Assembly: GCA_947683625.1 (NCBI GenBank)
Contig: CANTUR010000193.1
Span: 310,001-374,000, forward strand
Length of the DNA: 64,000 bases
Reading direction: 5' to 3'
Source: Mallotus nudiflorus
Lineage: Eukaryota; Streptophyta; Magnoliopsida; Malpighiales; Euphorbiaceae
Under the pieces are notes generated by a model. The model was not told the DNA's origin. It saw nothing but the letters and a program-made list of their open reading frames with translations, and did no database searches. Position 1 is the stretch's first letter, and the number at the start of each line of letters is the position of its first letter. The translations under genes and the position numbers were made by a program. Positions 39,832 through 52,428 of the stretch are shown piece by piece.

Positions 39832-41400
39832 TATCTACAATAAACATATATAGAGTACATTCAGTTTTATTATGAAATAGGCATAAGAAAACTCCCACCA
39901 AATTTTCATAAATAATAAAACCCTCAAAATAATTTTAACAATTGAAATTTCTTAGTGGGCCAAGATCCATATTTCACCCTACTTCAAGTAAGCTTTGACT
40001 TATCACTTAAAGTGTGGCTATTTAGGTAGGTAACACTTTACCAATTACATCTCATGTAATTCTTGGATAATTATAGGATATCGCATATATTGACATATCC
40101 TATCAAATGCCCTAGGTCCAAAACTATTTTGATAACGTAGTTATGTCTAACCAATTCAAACATATAAATATCACCATTATCCATCTTATCTTATTTAGAT
40201 GGATTTATATATAATGGTTTGGCATAACCTATATATAGCAATCCAAATCATGATAAGTGTTTATTAATGGGAGGCATTTTATTGACTTAATATTAGATGA
40301 GGGTTTAGATAGTTTTTATCTTATTTAGTTATTGTTATATTGCATCTCATACATGGTATCATATGGCATAACATGCATAACATACTAACATAATAAAATA
40401 AATATGACATAGCATGGCCTATAACTAAGTTGATCTTCATAAGCTAATATGAAGATTAAAGGTCAACTTAGATAATATTACAAATACAAATTGAGCCTTC
40501 AATTTTAGATCTCCATCTTCTACCATGGACCTCATTTGATCCCCATTATGGGCCTCTGACTTGAATTTGCAACTTGGGTCTTGATTTACATTACATGTTG
40601 TAATTAAAACTATTATATTACTATCTAATAAAATAAAATAATTACAACAAATAAAATGACTCGCAGGCTGTATTTAAAAATTACAACCCAATAAAATAAA
40701 ATAACAAAATCCAATCATATTGGTTTAAGTGCCATGCTATGCACCATGCATTTAAAAATAAACATCTATAGCATAATAAATCAAATTACATGTTAATTTA
40801 ATTATTATGATGAAAAATAAATTATGTGACAAATCCATTCGGGGTCATTGGGTAGCGCCCCCCTCGAAGGTAAACGATTTACCTTAACTCTTTGAAAGAG
40901 TTACTGCCGAAAACCCTAAAATGACAATAATTTTCGTAATCAAATTACTATCTGATTGATTTCTTCAAAACAAATAATTTTCCTTTATGTTTAACATTTA
41001 AATAGCCACTACCATAAACCTTAATTTATTCATAAATAATATTGCAGAATAATTATACAAACATATTTATTTTGTTTAACACTTAAATAGTTTGTTCTGC
41101 ATGATCTGTTTAACTTTTAAACAAATCGCTCTTTGATAAAAATCTGTATACATATTCAGTTTTTCATAAATATAGAATACTTAAACTAGAAAATCAAAAT
41201 TCTAATTATTTTTTAATTATATTAAACAATTATAAATATTAATCAAATTAATATTTACTATTATTTTCATACAGATTTAAGAGGACGTCACAAAAACAAA
41301 ACTGTTTTGGATAAAATTTTTGAAAACTCTTTTTCAAAAATGAATCACTCAAAAACATATTTATCACATATGTATAGAATCAAATTAACCAAATTATAAG

Positions 41401-41414
41401 TGGCTCTGATACCA
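41401..41414 (-). promoter_or_regulatory. Primer binding site of copia-1
   Basis: Minus strand TGGTATCAGAGCCA, a perfect initiator-Met complement, 1 base inside the 5' LTR. Confidence 0.94.
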
Positions 41415-41415
41415 T

Positions 41416-42912
41416 TGTTGGGTTTCGTGTTTCAAAAATGCATCGGAAATTAAAAATTTTAACCATAAACCCTAACTCGGATCCAAGTAATTTGATTAAT
41501 TGATTTAAAACTAGGGTTTTCAAATCTTACTACAAATGCAGAAGAGGCAAGATTTTTGGCAGGCAGAGAGGAGGTTCACTCTAGTGACACCTTACCTTGA
41601 GTTTTTGATTTTGGTAGTTTGGATCAAGACGTCTCCAAAAGAATTTGTCCTCCATAAGTGTCCACACGAACAACCCTTGATTAAAATGAAAACTTTGTGT
41701 ACTAGAACTTCTCTTGATTTCTCACAAATCAAGAACAAAAACACTCTATATTTTAGTTTTTCTAAGAGGTGAAAAATGAATTTTAGTGGCTAATGATTGA
41801 GTTAGTGAAACCCTAGAGAATATAACATATTTATAGACCTCTAATTAGGGTTTCACTTACCAAAACAAATTTTTGGTAATTTCTCAATTATTATTATTAT
41901 GATTTTATTTAAAATGAAATCAGAAATAATATTCTATTTATTTAAGATAACCTTTACCTTAAATAAATAAACTATTTATTTATTTCCACATAGCATATTT
42001 AGGCTTCTCAAACCCATATCCATTATTGGGCTTGTTCTAAATGTGTGACCTTGTAGGTTCACATGACGTAGGCAGTGGGCCTTAAATCTCTATTTAGGCC
42101 TACAAGTCTTAAGTGGCCTCTAGCAAGACATTATGACTACCCAAGTCATGTGAAGTCAATAATCCGACATAACCTAATTTATAATAAATGTTGTAATCCC
42201 TTTGTCACATGATATCTTGATTAAATATAAGGCATAGTTTCTATCATCCTTATATTTCTAGACTGTATGTAAACTAAGAATGATAACTCTTTATCAATTC
42301 ACTTTAGCATGGCCATGCATTTTTCTTAGTCTATCTTATCAAGGGGCCTATAAATATTTTACTCAGATTAAATGAAGGATAAATTCCTTCTCAATCACTT
42401 ATATTCCTCACATAACTCATTTCTAATCCAACAACAATCTATTTAATCATCTTATTAAAGACAATGTTGGATTATGTCAAAATATATAATAGTTATGTAG
42501 AAATCCATGATGATTTCAAGGTCAAAGGACTAAATTAATATTATTATGATGAGAATTACTTATGACAATTATCTATGTAGAATTCTCATAATGGGTCAAT
42601 CTAGTACATTATTTCCCAAATAAGTGCCTATGAGTTGACTTAATATCTCATATTCATGATCAGTAAAACATAATCATCAATCAACAACATACTAGCTATA
42701 ACATATTATTATGACTAGGGATAATTTGAATAGAACTCATATTTAATCTAAGGGTTTTACTATCAAGTCACATACTTGATGACCTTAGTAAGAATTGACT
42801 ATTCAAGTAATTATCATAACACAAAATGATAATGAAAAATGCCTCTTTATTAAATAAAATAATAAAGTCAAAATATGGTCATACATAATTGACCTAGTGC
42901 ATATCACTAACA
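41416..42912 (-). repeat. 5' LTR of copia-1
   Basis: Pairs with 34364-35853. Adjacent to the primer site at its left edge and to the CCTTT duplication at its right edge. Confidence 0.94.
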
Positions 42913-42917
42913 CCTTT

Positions 42918-44039
42918 TACAAATTTGCATTTTCATAAGCATTCATCCTTAATTCCTTTAATTCATTGAGTTGAAGTAGCCTTTTTTGACTTGTCTTCTT
43001 CAAATCAAAGTTTAAAGCTCTTATTGCCCAATATGCCTTATGTTCAAGTTCTACGGGCAAGTGATAAGACTTCCTATAGATTAATTGATAAGGGGTAAGG
43101 TCAATTAGGGTTTTAAAAGTTGTCCTATATGCCCATAAAGCATCATTTAGCTTTAATGCCCAATCATTCTTGAAGAAGAAATAATTTTCTCCAAAATCTA
43201 TTTAATCTTTCTATTACTCACCTTAACTTGCCCACTTATTTATGGGTGATATGGAATAGTAACCTTATGTGTTACTCCATATTTCTTTAAAAGAGTATCT
43301 ATCATATGATTATAAAAATGTGAACCTTTATTACTAATTAATGCTCTAGGAGTACCAAACCTTGGAAAATTTATTTTCTTTAGCATCTTCTTGACAACTT
43401 TAGTATCATTAGTAATGGTTCGTATTGCTTATATTCATTTTGAGACATAGTCAACCATAAATAAGATATACTTATTGCCCATAGAACTTGGAAATAGGCC
43501 TATAAAGTTTATTCCCCAAATGTAAAAAATCTCAACTTCTAAAATTCCATTCAAAGGCATCTCATGTCTCCTAGAAATATTACGCATTCTTTGGCACCTA
43601 TCACATGTAAGCATAAAATTCCTAGCATCCTTAAATAATATGGGCCACTAAAAACCATATTGAAGTATTTTATATACTATTTTTGATGTACCAAAGTGGC
43701 CATTTACATCTAAGAAGTGACAATATCTTAAAACATCTTAAACTTCATCTTGAGGAATGTACCTTCTAATATAACTGTATCCATATCTCTTATAAAGTAA
43801 TGGTTCCTCCCAATAATATAATTTACTATCATGTAAGAATTTCTTCCTTTGATGACAATCCAATCCATAAGGAAGAATACCGCTCATAAGATAGTTGGCA
43901 ATATCAGAAAACTATGGAAGTTCCTTTGATTCTAAACTAAGTAAATGTTCACTTTAGAATGTGTCATTTATTGGCACACCATGATCATTCCTCTTTAATC
44001 CCTCTTGATCTAGTCTCGATAAATGATTTGAAATAAGGT
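42918..44039 (-). pseudogene. Integrase of element B, main part
   Basis: Starts with NLISNHLSRLDQEG, then the intact zinc-binding set (GHFGTSKIVYKIL ... CDRCQR, about 43580-43690). The catalytic core opens WGINFIGLFPSS, with Asn in place of the first catalytic Asp; later LISNKGSHFYNHM (Asn in place of the second) and VTIPYHP. A few stops. Copia-1 interrupts the gene at 42912; the last part is at 34081-34358. Confidence 0.86.
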
Positions 44040-44390
44040 TCTTATTGCCTTTCTTATCTCTTACTTCCCAATCAAACTCTTAAAGCATTAGAATCCACCT
44101 TAGGAACCTAGGTTTCGCATCCTTCTTACTTAGAAGATACTTAAGGGCAGTGTGGTTTGAATAAATAACTACCTTTTTCCCTACAAAGTCTAATCTAAAT
44201 TTATCAAATGCATAAAAAATAGCAAGAAATTCTTTATTCATGGTGGTATAGTTGATTTGAGCTTCATCAAGTAATTTGCTAGCATAGTAGATCACATAAG
44301 GCTTCCCTTCTTTCCTTTGACCTAAAATAACCCCCAACGTAAAGTTACTTGCATTATACATAATCTCAAATGGTTGCTCTTAATTAGGCA
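44040..44390 (-). pseudogene. RNase H of element B
   Basis: Open stretch 44080-44361 with MYNASNFTLGVILGQRKEGK and VVIYSNHTALKYLLSKKDAK. Related enzymes have Asp in the first Asn position (Cys-Asp-Ala-Ser) and Asp before His (Thr-Asp-His). Both are Asn here, so metal binding should be lost. Follows RT directly, as expected. Confidence 0.87.
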
Positions 44391-45340
44391 GTTATAAAAT
44401 GGGAGTTGAAATAAGAGCTCTTTTCAAGATTTCAAATTCTTCAAGGCATGCCTCATCAAACTCAAAATTATCATCCTTAGCATGTAACTTACATAATGTT
44501 TTTACTATCTTGGAAAAGTGTTTGATAAATCTTTTTTTAGAACTAGCATGTGCAAGGAAACTCCTTATATCTTTAACACACTTTGAGAGTGGCAAATTAA
44601 AAATCACTTTTATCTTTGCTCTATTAAGTTCAATACCTTTGCTTGATATTGAATGCTCCAATACAATCCTTTCTTGTGCCATGAAGTAAAACTTTTCCTA
44701 ATTGAGTACTAATTCATGCTCCTTACACCTATCAAGAACTTTGGAGAGATTTTCTAAACAATTTGCAAATTTAGATCTATAAACACTAAAATCCTCGATG
44801 AAAACCTCTGCACATTCATTAATCAAGTTATTAAAAATTGAAAACATGCATCTTTGAAAAGTTACAGGAGCATTACATAAACCAAAGGGCATATGCTTAA
44901 AGGCAAATGTACTATACATGCATGTAAAGGTAGCCTTAGCTTAGTCCTTAGGTTGGATGGGAATTTGATAAAAACCACTAAGCCCATTAAGATAACAAAA
45001 ATAGGAAAAATTAACTAATCTCTCAAGAACTTGATCAATAAAAGGTAATGGAAAATGATCCTTCCTAGTTGGTTTATTGAGTTTTCTATAGTCAATACAC
45101 ATACACCATCTCATGATAGTCCTAGTAGGTATTAAATCATTAGACTCATTTTTAACAATAGTTAAGCCTCCCTTCTTTGGAACAACTTGAACGAGGCTTA
45201 CCCATTTACTATCACTAATGGAATATATGATTCCATTGTCAAGCAACTTAGTTACTATTTTCTCATCACTTCCTTAAGAATGGGATTTAGCCACCTTTAA
45301 CCTTCAATAGAAGGCTTGGCATCATCCTCTAAAAGCATTA
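44391..45340 (-). pseudogene. Reverse transcriptase of element B
   Basis: Well preserved across three open stretches. 44941-45246 has SKWVSLVQVVPKKGG, RWCMCIDYRKLNKPTRKDHF and LPFIDQVLERL; 44698-44919 has FAFKHMPFGLCNAPVTFQRC and then VFIEDFSVY; 44392-44682 has SISSKGIELNRAKI. The catalytic YxDD equivalent is FIED, so the first Asp is Glu. Only a few stops separate the parts. This enzyme would copy element RNA into DNA. Confidence 0.9.
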
Positions 45341-45660
45341 TATGCATGCACACTTTGGGGCTAATACCCTTGAAATCATTTATAGAATAACCAATAGCAC
45401 CTTAATGACTAAATAACACATCATATAATATAGCATCAACATTATTACTAGGCAAAGATGAATTCATAATAAAAGAAAACTTAAAGTTAGAGTCAAGGAA
45501 TTCATATCTTAAATTTGATAGTAGAGGCTTGAGCCCTAGCTTTAATCCTTCAGTTGTGTAGAGTTTAAATCTTCATCCCTACTCAAGGGTTTAAACCTTG
45601 AGGACTTGTGAAAAGAATGATAGGAAGCAACCTCCAAGAGTTTCACATTAGCTTCTTGCT

Positions 45661-46144
45661 TTATATATGGCTCAATTGGTTTTGCATTAGACATTCATAC
45701 ATTACTTTATTAATGCATTCATCAATAACATTAAAAGAGTAAATTCTACTTGCCACATTCATTGGTGTGGACTTCATTGTCTTGAATACATCAAACTCCA
45801 TTTGTTCAATGTTCATTTCTAATGTAATCTTGTCTCTTTTCATGTCAATGATTGCTCCTATTGTCATTAAAAATGGTCTCCCAAATAAAATTAGGATTTC
45901 AAGATCTTCCTTTATATCTATAATAATAATTTTGGTAGGCATAACAAATTTAGCCACTTTAGATGGCACATTTTCAAGAATGCTAAGTGGATAAATGATA
46001 GATTTATTTGCCATTGAAAACACATATATGTAGGCTTAAGCTTCCAAGTAAGCCTTTTATAAATGGAGTAAGGCATAAGGCTAACACTAGCACTAATATC
46101 ACATAAAAGCTTTATTAAAATGAGTACCACCAATTACACAATGA
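45661..46144 (-). pseudogene. Protease of element B, downstream part
   Basis: The active site at about 46090-46115 reads LLCDISASVSLMP. Athila proteases have Asp-Leu-Gly-Ala here, so Gly is replaced by Ser. After a frameshift the open stretch 45661-46023 gives PLSILENVPSKVAKFVMP, LEILILFGRPFLMTIGAIID and FDVFKTMKS, the usual Athila protease tail. Directly preceded by copia-2's ACAAT duplication. Confidence 0.85.
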
Positions 46145-46149
46145 ACAAT

Positions 46150-46371
46150 TGTTGTGAATAAGAAATGAACGGAAGAGAGAAAACCTTTTTTTCTCATTAC
46201 TGTAATTTATAGCTTGTCAATATATACAAGAATTCTAAAGTAGGAAAATAACTACTGCAGTAATAATACCTATAAAATAGGCACTAATATATAAGCCTAC
46301 CTAAAATAGGAATATACAATGTAATCTTCAAGCCCCAATATTATATAGCTAATAATATTTTATAGCTAACA
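46150..46371 (-). repeat. 3' LTR of copia-2
   Basis: 222 bp, pairs with 50245-50475. Confidence 0.94.
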
Positions 46372-46386
46372 ACACTCCCCCTCAAG
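46372..46386 (-). promoter_or_regulatory. Polypurine tract of copia-2
   Basis: Minus strand CTTGAGGGGGAGTGT, a textbook Copia tract abutting the 3' LTR. Confidence 0.9.
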
Positions 46387-46699
46387 ATGGTGCATATATA
46401 TCACACATGCCCATCTTGTAAACCAAAACATGAAAGGATTTACTTCCAAGTCCTTTAGTGAAAATATCAGCCAACTGTTTTTCTGAAGATATATGAGAAA
46501 TATCTAAGATTCCATAATTTATCTTTTCCTTTATGAAATGTTGATCAATCTTAATGTGCTTTGTTCTGTCATATTGAACTGGGTTATAAGCAATGCAAAA
46601 AGTAGCTTGGTTATCACAGTATAAAGACACATTTTCCTCTTCTAGCAACCTTAATTCATGCATTAATTTCTGAAGCCACAACAAGTCACACATGCCTTA
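46382..46699 (-). pseudogene. RNase H of copia-2
   Basis: Open stretch with CDLLWLQKLMHELRLLEEEN, LYCDNQATFCIAYNPVQYDR and ISSEKQLADIFTKGLGSK, ending close to the polypurine tract. This is the usual Copia C-terminus. Confidence 0.9.
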
Positions 46700-47870
46700 T
46701 GCTATAGCTCTATATTTAGCCTTCGCATTTGATCATGCTACTACTACTTGTTTTTACTCCTCCAAGTAACCAAATTACCACTTATAAATGTGCAATAAGT
46801 GCATGTAGACCTCTTATGATTAGGGGATCCAGCACAATCTGCATCTGTAAAGTCTTCTATCTTTAGGTGACCATGTTTAGAGAAGAGTAATCCTTTATTA
46901 GGAGCTGATTTTAAATACCTTAAGATACAAAGGACAACATCTAGATGTGGTTCTCAAGGCTCATGCATATATTGGCTCACCACACTTACAACATAAACTA
47001 TATCAAGTCTGGTGTGTGAGAGATAAATCAATCTTCCAACTAGTCTTTGATATCGACCAATGTCAATAGATTTACTAACCCTTCCTTGTAGCTTATGATT
47101 AGCTTCAATAGGAGAATATGCTGGCTTGCAACCTAACATCAGTTTCTTTAAGAAGGTTTAGGATATATTTACGTTGGGAAATAAAAATACCCTTATAAGA
47201 TCTAGCAACTTCAATCCTAAGAAAATATTTCAATTTACCTAAATCCTTGATCTTAAATTCTTGATTTAAATATTTTTTCAATTTGGCCATTTCCTCTGGA
47301 TCATCCCTTATCATTACTATATCAACAACATACACAATGAGTATTATGGCCTTACCATTATGGTATTTGATAAACAAGGTATGATCAACATTGCTTTGGT
47401 GATACCCAAAGTTGATAATGGCTTTAATAAACCTGTTAAACCATGCCCTTGGTGACTGTTTCAACCCATATAAAGCCTTCTTCAATCTACAAAACTTCCC
47501 TTCAGTTTTCTCACTATTAAATATTGGAGGAATCTCCATATAGACCTCTTCTTCTAAATCTCCATGCAAAAATGCATTTTTGATGTCAAATTATTGTAAA
47601 TCCCAATCAAGATTAGCTACATATGATAAAAGAATTTTTATAGTATTCATTTTTGCAATTAGAGAAAATTTGTCTTGGTAATCAATACCATAGGTTTGAG
47701 TGAACCCCTTCACCACCAACTGAGCCTTAAACTTGTCAACCGATTCATAAGCCTCATGTTTAATGGTAAACACCCATTTGCATCCTACTATTTTCTTTCC
47801 TAATGGAACAAACTCCCATGTCTCATTTTTCATCAAGGCTTTCATCTCATCAACCATGGCTTCTTTTCAT
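46700..47870 (-). pseudogene. Reverse transcriptase of copia-2
   Basis: 47591-47857 has NETWEFVPLGKKIVGCKWVF and GFTQTYGIDYQDKFSLIAKM. 47105-47569 has MHGDLEEEVYMEIPP, KKALYGLKQSPRAWFNRF and, at the catalytic site (about 47317-47330), YVVD in place of YVDD. It then continues FKIKDLGKLKYFLRIEVARS. 46954-47139 is the connection to RNase H (LVGRLIYLSHTRLDIVYVVS). Frameshifts separate the stretches. Confidence 0.9.
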
Positions 47871-48117
47871 TTTTTATCATGAAGAGCTTTTTGCCAACCA
47901 TGAGGAATAGAAATAAAAGACAATGATGGTACAAAGGCTCTATAGGATAGAGAAAATGAATCATATGAAACAAAGTTAGATATAGGGTGTTTAGCAGTAC
48001 AAGTTCTAATTCCTTTTCTAATAAAAATAGGAACAACAAGGTCATTAGTAATAGAATTAGAGTTATAAGAATCAAGAGTTAAAGAAGACTTAACAGATTG
48101 ATCCATAGGAACTGAAT

Positions 48118-49300
48118 TCAAGTCAGTGCTTGACTAGGTAAAACATGCTCAATGGTTTTATCTGCTTTATTTCTATGAGTGTATATTTTCAAATCCAACC
48201 TGTTAAGTCTCACACTTTGATGTGTTTCCCCCTTATCACTAGTAATAGGATTAAAAACCTGTATAGGAGCATAATGAGTTGATGACATCACCTCTTCTTC
48301 CTTATTCTCCCTCTGAAGAGGTGACTGATATAGAGAGAAATAAGGTTCTAACTCTCGAAAGGTGACATCCATACTAATAAAGAATTTTCTAGTAGGGTGA
48401 TGATAACACTTGTAACCCTTTTGAGTTACAGAATACCCAATAAATACACATTTGAGCACTTGAGGATCTAATTTTCCTACACTCCTATGGACAAAATATA
48501 CAAAGCCAAAGACTTTTAGAGGAATAGTATAAGAATTAGTACCATGCAAGATTTCCAAAAGAATTTTAAAACCTAATCTTTTTAAAGGCATGCTATTAAT
48601 AAGATATGTAGCTAAAAGTATTGTATCCCCCAATAGGCTTTTAGAACATTCATAGTAAATAGAAAAGCTTGGGCTACTTTTAATAAATGCCTATTTTTCC
48701 TTTATGAGACTCCATTTTAGGAACCGGTATTTACACAACTAGTTTGGTGCAATATTCCATATGAGTTAAGGTACTCATGGAAAACACCTTCTATGTATTT
48801 TGTGCCATTATCAGTCCTAAAAATCTTAACCTTAGCATCAAATTGTGTACAAATCATTTTATGAAATGACTTGAAACAAGAAAAAACCTCATTCTTTAGT
48901 CATAGTAAATACACCTGTCATCCTAATACAATAATTAATGAAAGCGACAAACCATCTATAACCAGACAAAGAAATAGTTTGAGTAGATCCCAAACATCAT
49001 AATGAATAGTCATAAAAGGAATATGACTCTTATTATTAATCAAAGGATAAGAATGTCTTATATGTTTTACAAACTCACAAGCATCACAAAACAGTAAATC
49101 TAAATTGCATTGATTAAACAAACATGGATATAACTTTTCTAAAATAGGAAAGGATGGATGACCTAGTCTTCTATGCAACTAAATCAATTATTGGTTAACA
49201 ACCATAAAATCTCCTAACATAGCTCGAGTTTTGTAAGGAACCAAATAGTGGCTGCTCTCTTATAGCACATATAAACCATCTTGCATTCTACCATTGCCTT
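48118..49300 (-). pseudogene. Integrase of copia-2 (broken)
   Basis: 48918-49178 starts MHRRLGHPSFPILEKLYP and has CDACEFVKHIRHSYP, the zinc-binding part. The core (about 48650-48920) is recognisable in pieces with stops. 48118-48633 (171 codons) is the C-terminal side with GDTILLATYLINSMPLKRLG, KVFGFVYFVHRS and VFIGYSVTQKGYKCYHHPTR. Confidence 0.86.
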
Positions 49301-49319
49301 ATAGATCTCATTCGTTTAC

Positions 49320-50169
49320 CTCCATGACCCCTAGTTGGTCGGCCATGAAGTTTCCAATAACTCTATTTGGCATGCCTTGGTTTACCACAATAATCACATT
49401 TTAAGTGAACCTTCTCTAATGAACCTTGGTTTCTTTATTCATAAATAGTATTAGCAATTAGCCTTGCTCCATCCATGGAAACTATTTGTATCATTGCACT
49501 TCTTTGACCTTCCTCATGTTGGACATGAGAATAAGCCTGTCTCAAGGAATGTAAAGGGTCCCTACCAAGTACTTGAACCTAAATCTATTCGTATTCTATA
49601 TTTAAACTAGCTAGAAAATCATAGACATGCTCCTTCTCTATTAGCTTTTGAAATTTGGATGCATCTTTAGAACATGAAGCCTAAAAATCATGATAATAGT
49701 CTAATTCTTGCTAAAGACCACTTAATTAAGCAAAGTACTATGCTATAGTCATCTCTCCTTGTCTAGTACCATGCACCTTATTCCATAGCTCGTGGATCTG
49801 AGCATCATTCCCTACCTGGGAATAGGTTTGAGACATTGCACTCCAAATTTTATAGGTGATATTGAGTAATAAATATCCTCAAGAAATCTACAATTGCATG
49901 GAGTTGATAAGCCATGACATCATGAGGGAATTTTTCAATTCCCATTTATATAGCGTTGGATCAGTAGAAGCTGGTTTTGGTTTATCTCCTATAACATAAC
50001 CTTGTAAACCTCGAGCTTGGATGTACAATAAACATGACCTTGACCACATAAGGTAATTTGTTCTATCTAGCTTCACTGGACTAATTTGCAGTGAAGGATT
50101 TTCTGCCAGCGATCCAACCTTATCTCCATTATTTCCATAAGTAGCCTTAGAGTTTTCCCCTTCCATCAT
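49320..50169 (-). pseudogene. gag of copia-2 (broken)
   Basis: ATG at 50169. The open stretch to 49888 gives LQISPVKLDRTNYLMWSRSC, RGLQGYVIGDKPKPAS and MMSWLINSM, a very typical plant Copia gag N-terminus. Decayed sequence with several stops continues to a zinc-knuckle remnant near 49370-49400 (CDYCGKPRHAK, stop, SY; the last Cys is Tyr). Soon after the knuckle the sequence passes to pre-integrase wording, with no protease active site between. Confidence 0.86.
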
Positions 50170-50233
50170 TATGAATTAAAATAGAGAAATACTGTTTGTT
50201 TATGAAAAAGAGGGTAGTAACCTATAACGTATG

Positions 50234-50244
50234 CTTTGATACCA
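50234..50244 (-). promoter_or_regulatory. Primer binding site of copia-2
   Basis: Minus strand TGGTATCAAAG, one change from the initiator-Met complement, directly abutting the 5' LTR. Confidence 0.88.
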
Positions 50245-50475
50245 TGTTGTGAATAAGAAAAGAACGGAAGAGAGGAAAACCTTTTTTTTCTAATTACTGT
50301 AATTTATAGCCTTGTCTATATATACAAGAATTCTAAAGTATGAAAATAACTATTGCAGTAATAATTCTTACAAAACAAGCACTAATATATAAGTCTACCT
50401 AAAATAGGAATATACATAACTAATGTAATCTTCAAGCGCTAATATTATGCAGTTAATAATATTTTAAAGCTAATA
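50245..50475 (-). repeat. 5' LTR of copia-2
   Basis: 231 bp, pairs with 46150-46371; a few small indels account for the length difference. Confidence 0.94.
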
Positions 50476-50480
50476 ACAAT

Positions 50481-50928
50481 AGTAAAACAACTAGGATCCT
50501 TAAGCTTTGGTAGAGATATGGAGTACATAGTCTTAGATTCTTCAACTAGAGAGACTAACCCATACTCCTCAAGCTTGTTCTTATGCTTAATGATGTTTTC
50601 AAGAATTTATGCCATGTTGGCATATCTCTAATGGCATAGAAATGGTGATATCCTTGGGATAATATAAGAATTTGTCAAACTATTTATCTAAGTGACGTCT
50701 TATAAACCTTTGAGGAAAAGGTAGAGTTTTAAAATCTACATTAGGTTCATTATCTTTGGGTGGTATGACATCCTTCTTTTTATCAATTTTAACACTATCA
50801 AAGTCACATTTACTACTAATAATAACTTTATAATCTCCCTTGCTATCCTCATTTACTACTACATCATCATCATTTGCCACTTTTTTACCCTTACTAGCAA
50901 CTTTTTCAACCTCTTTACCACTCCTCAA
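50481..50928 (-). pseudogene. gag-protease junction of element B, upstream part
   Basis: The open stretch 50680-50928 is Lys/Asp-rich and ends with TLPFPQRFIRRHLDK, the conserved Athila motif between gag and protease. Beyond stops, family-typical sequence continues to 50481, where copia-2 interrupts it. The coding sense resumes at 46144. Confidence 0.8.
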
Positions 50929-52309
50929 AGTAATTGCTTGGCAAGTCTCTTTTCATAGAAACTTCGATTGGCTAGGAATCTTTCCTAAGGGTTTATAGTT
51001 AAAGGAAGAGGCTTGTTGAACAATTTGGGTTTTAAGGATGTGATTATGAGTAGCAAGTTGTTCAAGTTTGGAATTAATTTGCTTAAATTGCTCATCATTT
51101 TGTTTATTAATAGTCATTTATTGGTTAATGAATTGCTCCATAAGAGTTTCAAGTTTGGATTTGGATTGGGTAGGGTTGAAGGCTCGTTGTTTCATAGGAA
51201 ATCCTAGTATGTTTTAGGGTTTGGATTGAATGAAGAGTTTGGTTAAGAGGATGGATTTGACCATGAGAATCCATGATGATTTATTGATTAGGGGTTATAA
51301 GAGTTAGAGTTCAGCCTTACCCTTTGGTTAAAAGCACCTTTCACATAACTCACACCCTCATTAGAATTCATATTACATTGAGAGTATGAATGAGATCCTA
51401 TACACAACTCATAAATAACATTAGCACTTTCTAAAGAATTAATTTAAGATTTACTCACTAACTTGGTGAGATCATCAACCTTGGTACTCAATAAGTTAAT
51501 AGTACCTAAGTCCAAAACTCCTATTATTTTTTCCATTGTTGCTTCATCACCCATGAATCCTTGAGATGCAAGTTCTTCAGGAAATGTAACAACCTCAGCC
51601 ATTTTATAGATCCATTTCCCACTAGAGGCTGCATTGACAATATTCGTATTCTCATATGTCAGCCCATTCTAGAAAATTTGAGGGATCATTAAATCTAGCA
51701 AGCCATGGTGTGGGCATTGCCTTTGGAGTTCCTTGGACCTTTGCCAAGCTGCATAGATTGTCTCACTTCCATTTTTCTTGAAAGTAGTAATCTTATTACA
51801 AAACTTGGCTATCTTATGGGGTGGAAAATATTTATGGAGAAATGCTTGCTTCAATTAGTCCTAAGTTATGATTGATTCATTAGGCAAACTAGCAAGCCAA
51901 AGTTGTGCCTTATCCTTAACTAAAAATGGAAAAAGCCTAAGCCTTATTGCATCATCTGTCATACCATTTATTTTGAAGGTTGCACATACATTAAGGAAGG
52001 TCAAAATGTGAGCATATGGATCCTCCCTTTATAAGCCTCCAAATTGATTATTTTGCACCATTTGAATGATGCTTGGCTTGATTTCAAAGTTATTGTTAGT
52101 AATGGTTGGACCCACAATCCCTCCAAAACTACCTGATATGTCGAGCATGGAAAAATCACCTAATGTTATTCTTTCTAGCTCAACCATATTATTCAAATTC
52201 TCTTGATTCACTCTTTTTGCCTTTGTTCCCTACACAAAGCATTTAAGGTTAATTCAATTTCTGAATCAAAGTGTACAATATTATCACTAGCACTTCTAGT
52301 AGGTGTCAT
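50929..52309 (-). pseudogene. gag of element B (broken)
   Basis: Start taken at 52309 (MTPTRSASDN). Recognisable Athila gag words follow across frames: FGGLxKGGSICSHF (about 52010-52050, a stop at x), MKQAFLHKYFPPHKIAKFCN (51795-51854), AAWQRSKELQRQCPHHGL, then FPEELASQGFMGDEATMEK (about 51540-51600). A decayed Cys/His knuckle (ELCIGSHSYSQC) lies at about 51370-51405. Numerous stops. The product would be the structural particle protein. Confidence 0.8.
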
Positions 52310-52428
52310 CAATAGTAAAATTATAATTAAATAATCATAAATCAATAATTATAAAAATAATTATAAAATTAAAGACTAAAACAACCTTTCTCTAGCCTAA
52401 ATTAATAAAAATTCTAAACAAATTCCTT

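Larger units (their letters stand above)
34364..42912 (-). mobile_element. Copia element copia-1, full length, inactive
   Basis: LTRs 34364-35853 (1490 bp) and 41416-42912 (1497 bp) begin TGTTGGG (TATTGGG in the left one) and end ACTAACA. Perfect target duplication CCTTT at 34359-34363 and 42913-42917. Initiator-Met primer site and polypurine tract in place. Minus-strand gag, protease, integrase, RT, RNase H in Copia order. The two LTRs look very similar by eye, so it is probably one of the younger insertions. It interrupts the integrase gene of element B. Clade is likely Tork/TNT1-like, by integrase wording; not certain. Confidence 0.93.
46150..50475 (-). mobile_element. Copia element copia-2, 4.3 kb, inactive
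   Basis: Short LTRs 46150-46371 (222 bp) and 50245-50475 (231 bp) begin TGTTGTGAATAAG and end GCTAACA (GCTAATA on the right). Perfect target duplication ACAAT at 46145-46149 and 50476-50480. Primer site and a strong polypurine tract are present. Coding order on the minus strand: gag, integrase, RT, RNase H. The protease seems to be missing. It splits the protease gene of element B just upstream of its active site. The LTRs differ at about one base in ten. Gag words recall Ivana/Ale-type Copia elements. Confidence 0.93.

Noticed and set aside
44399..44689. Plus-strand frame of 96 codons, and others at 39140, 39289, 45767 and 54366 (minus)
   Set aside because: Antisense shadows of well-supported RT, gag or protease reading frames.
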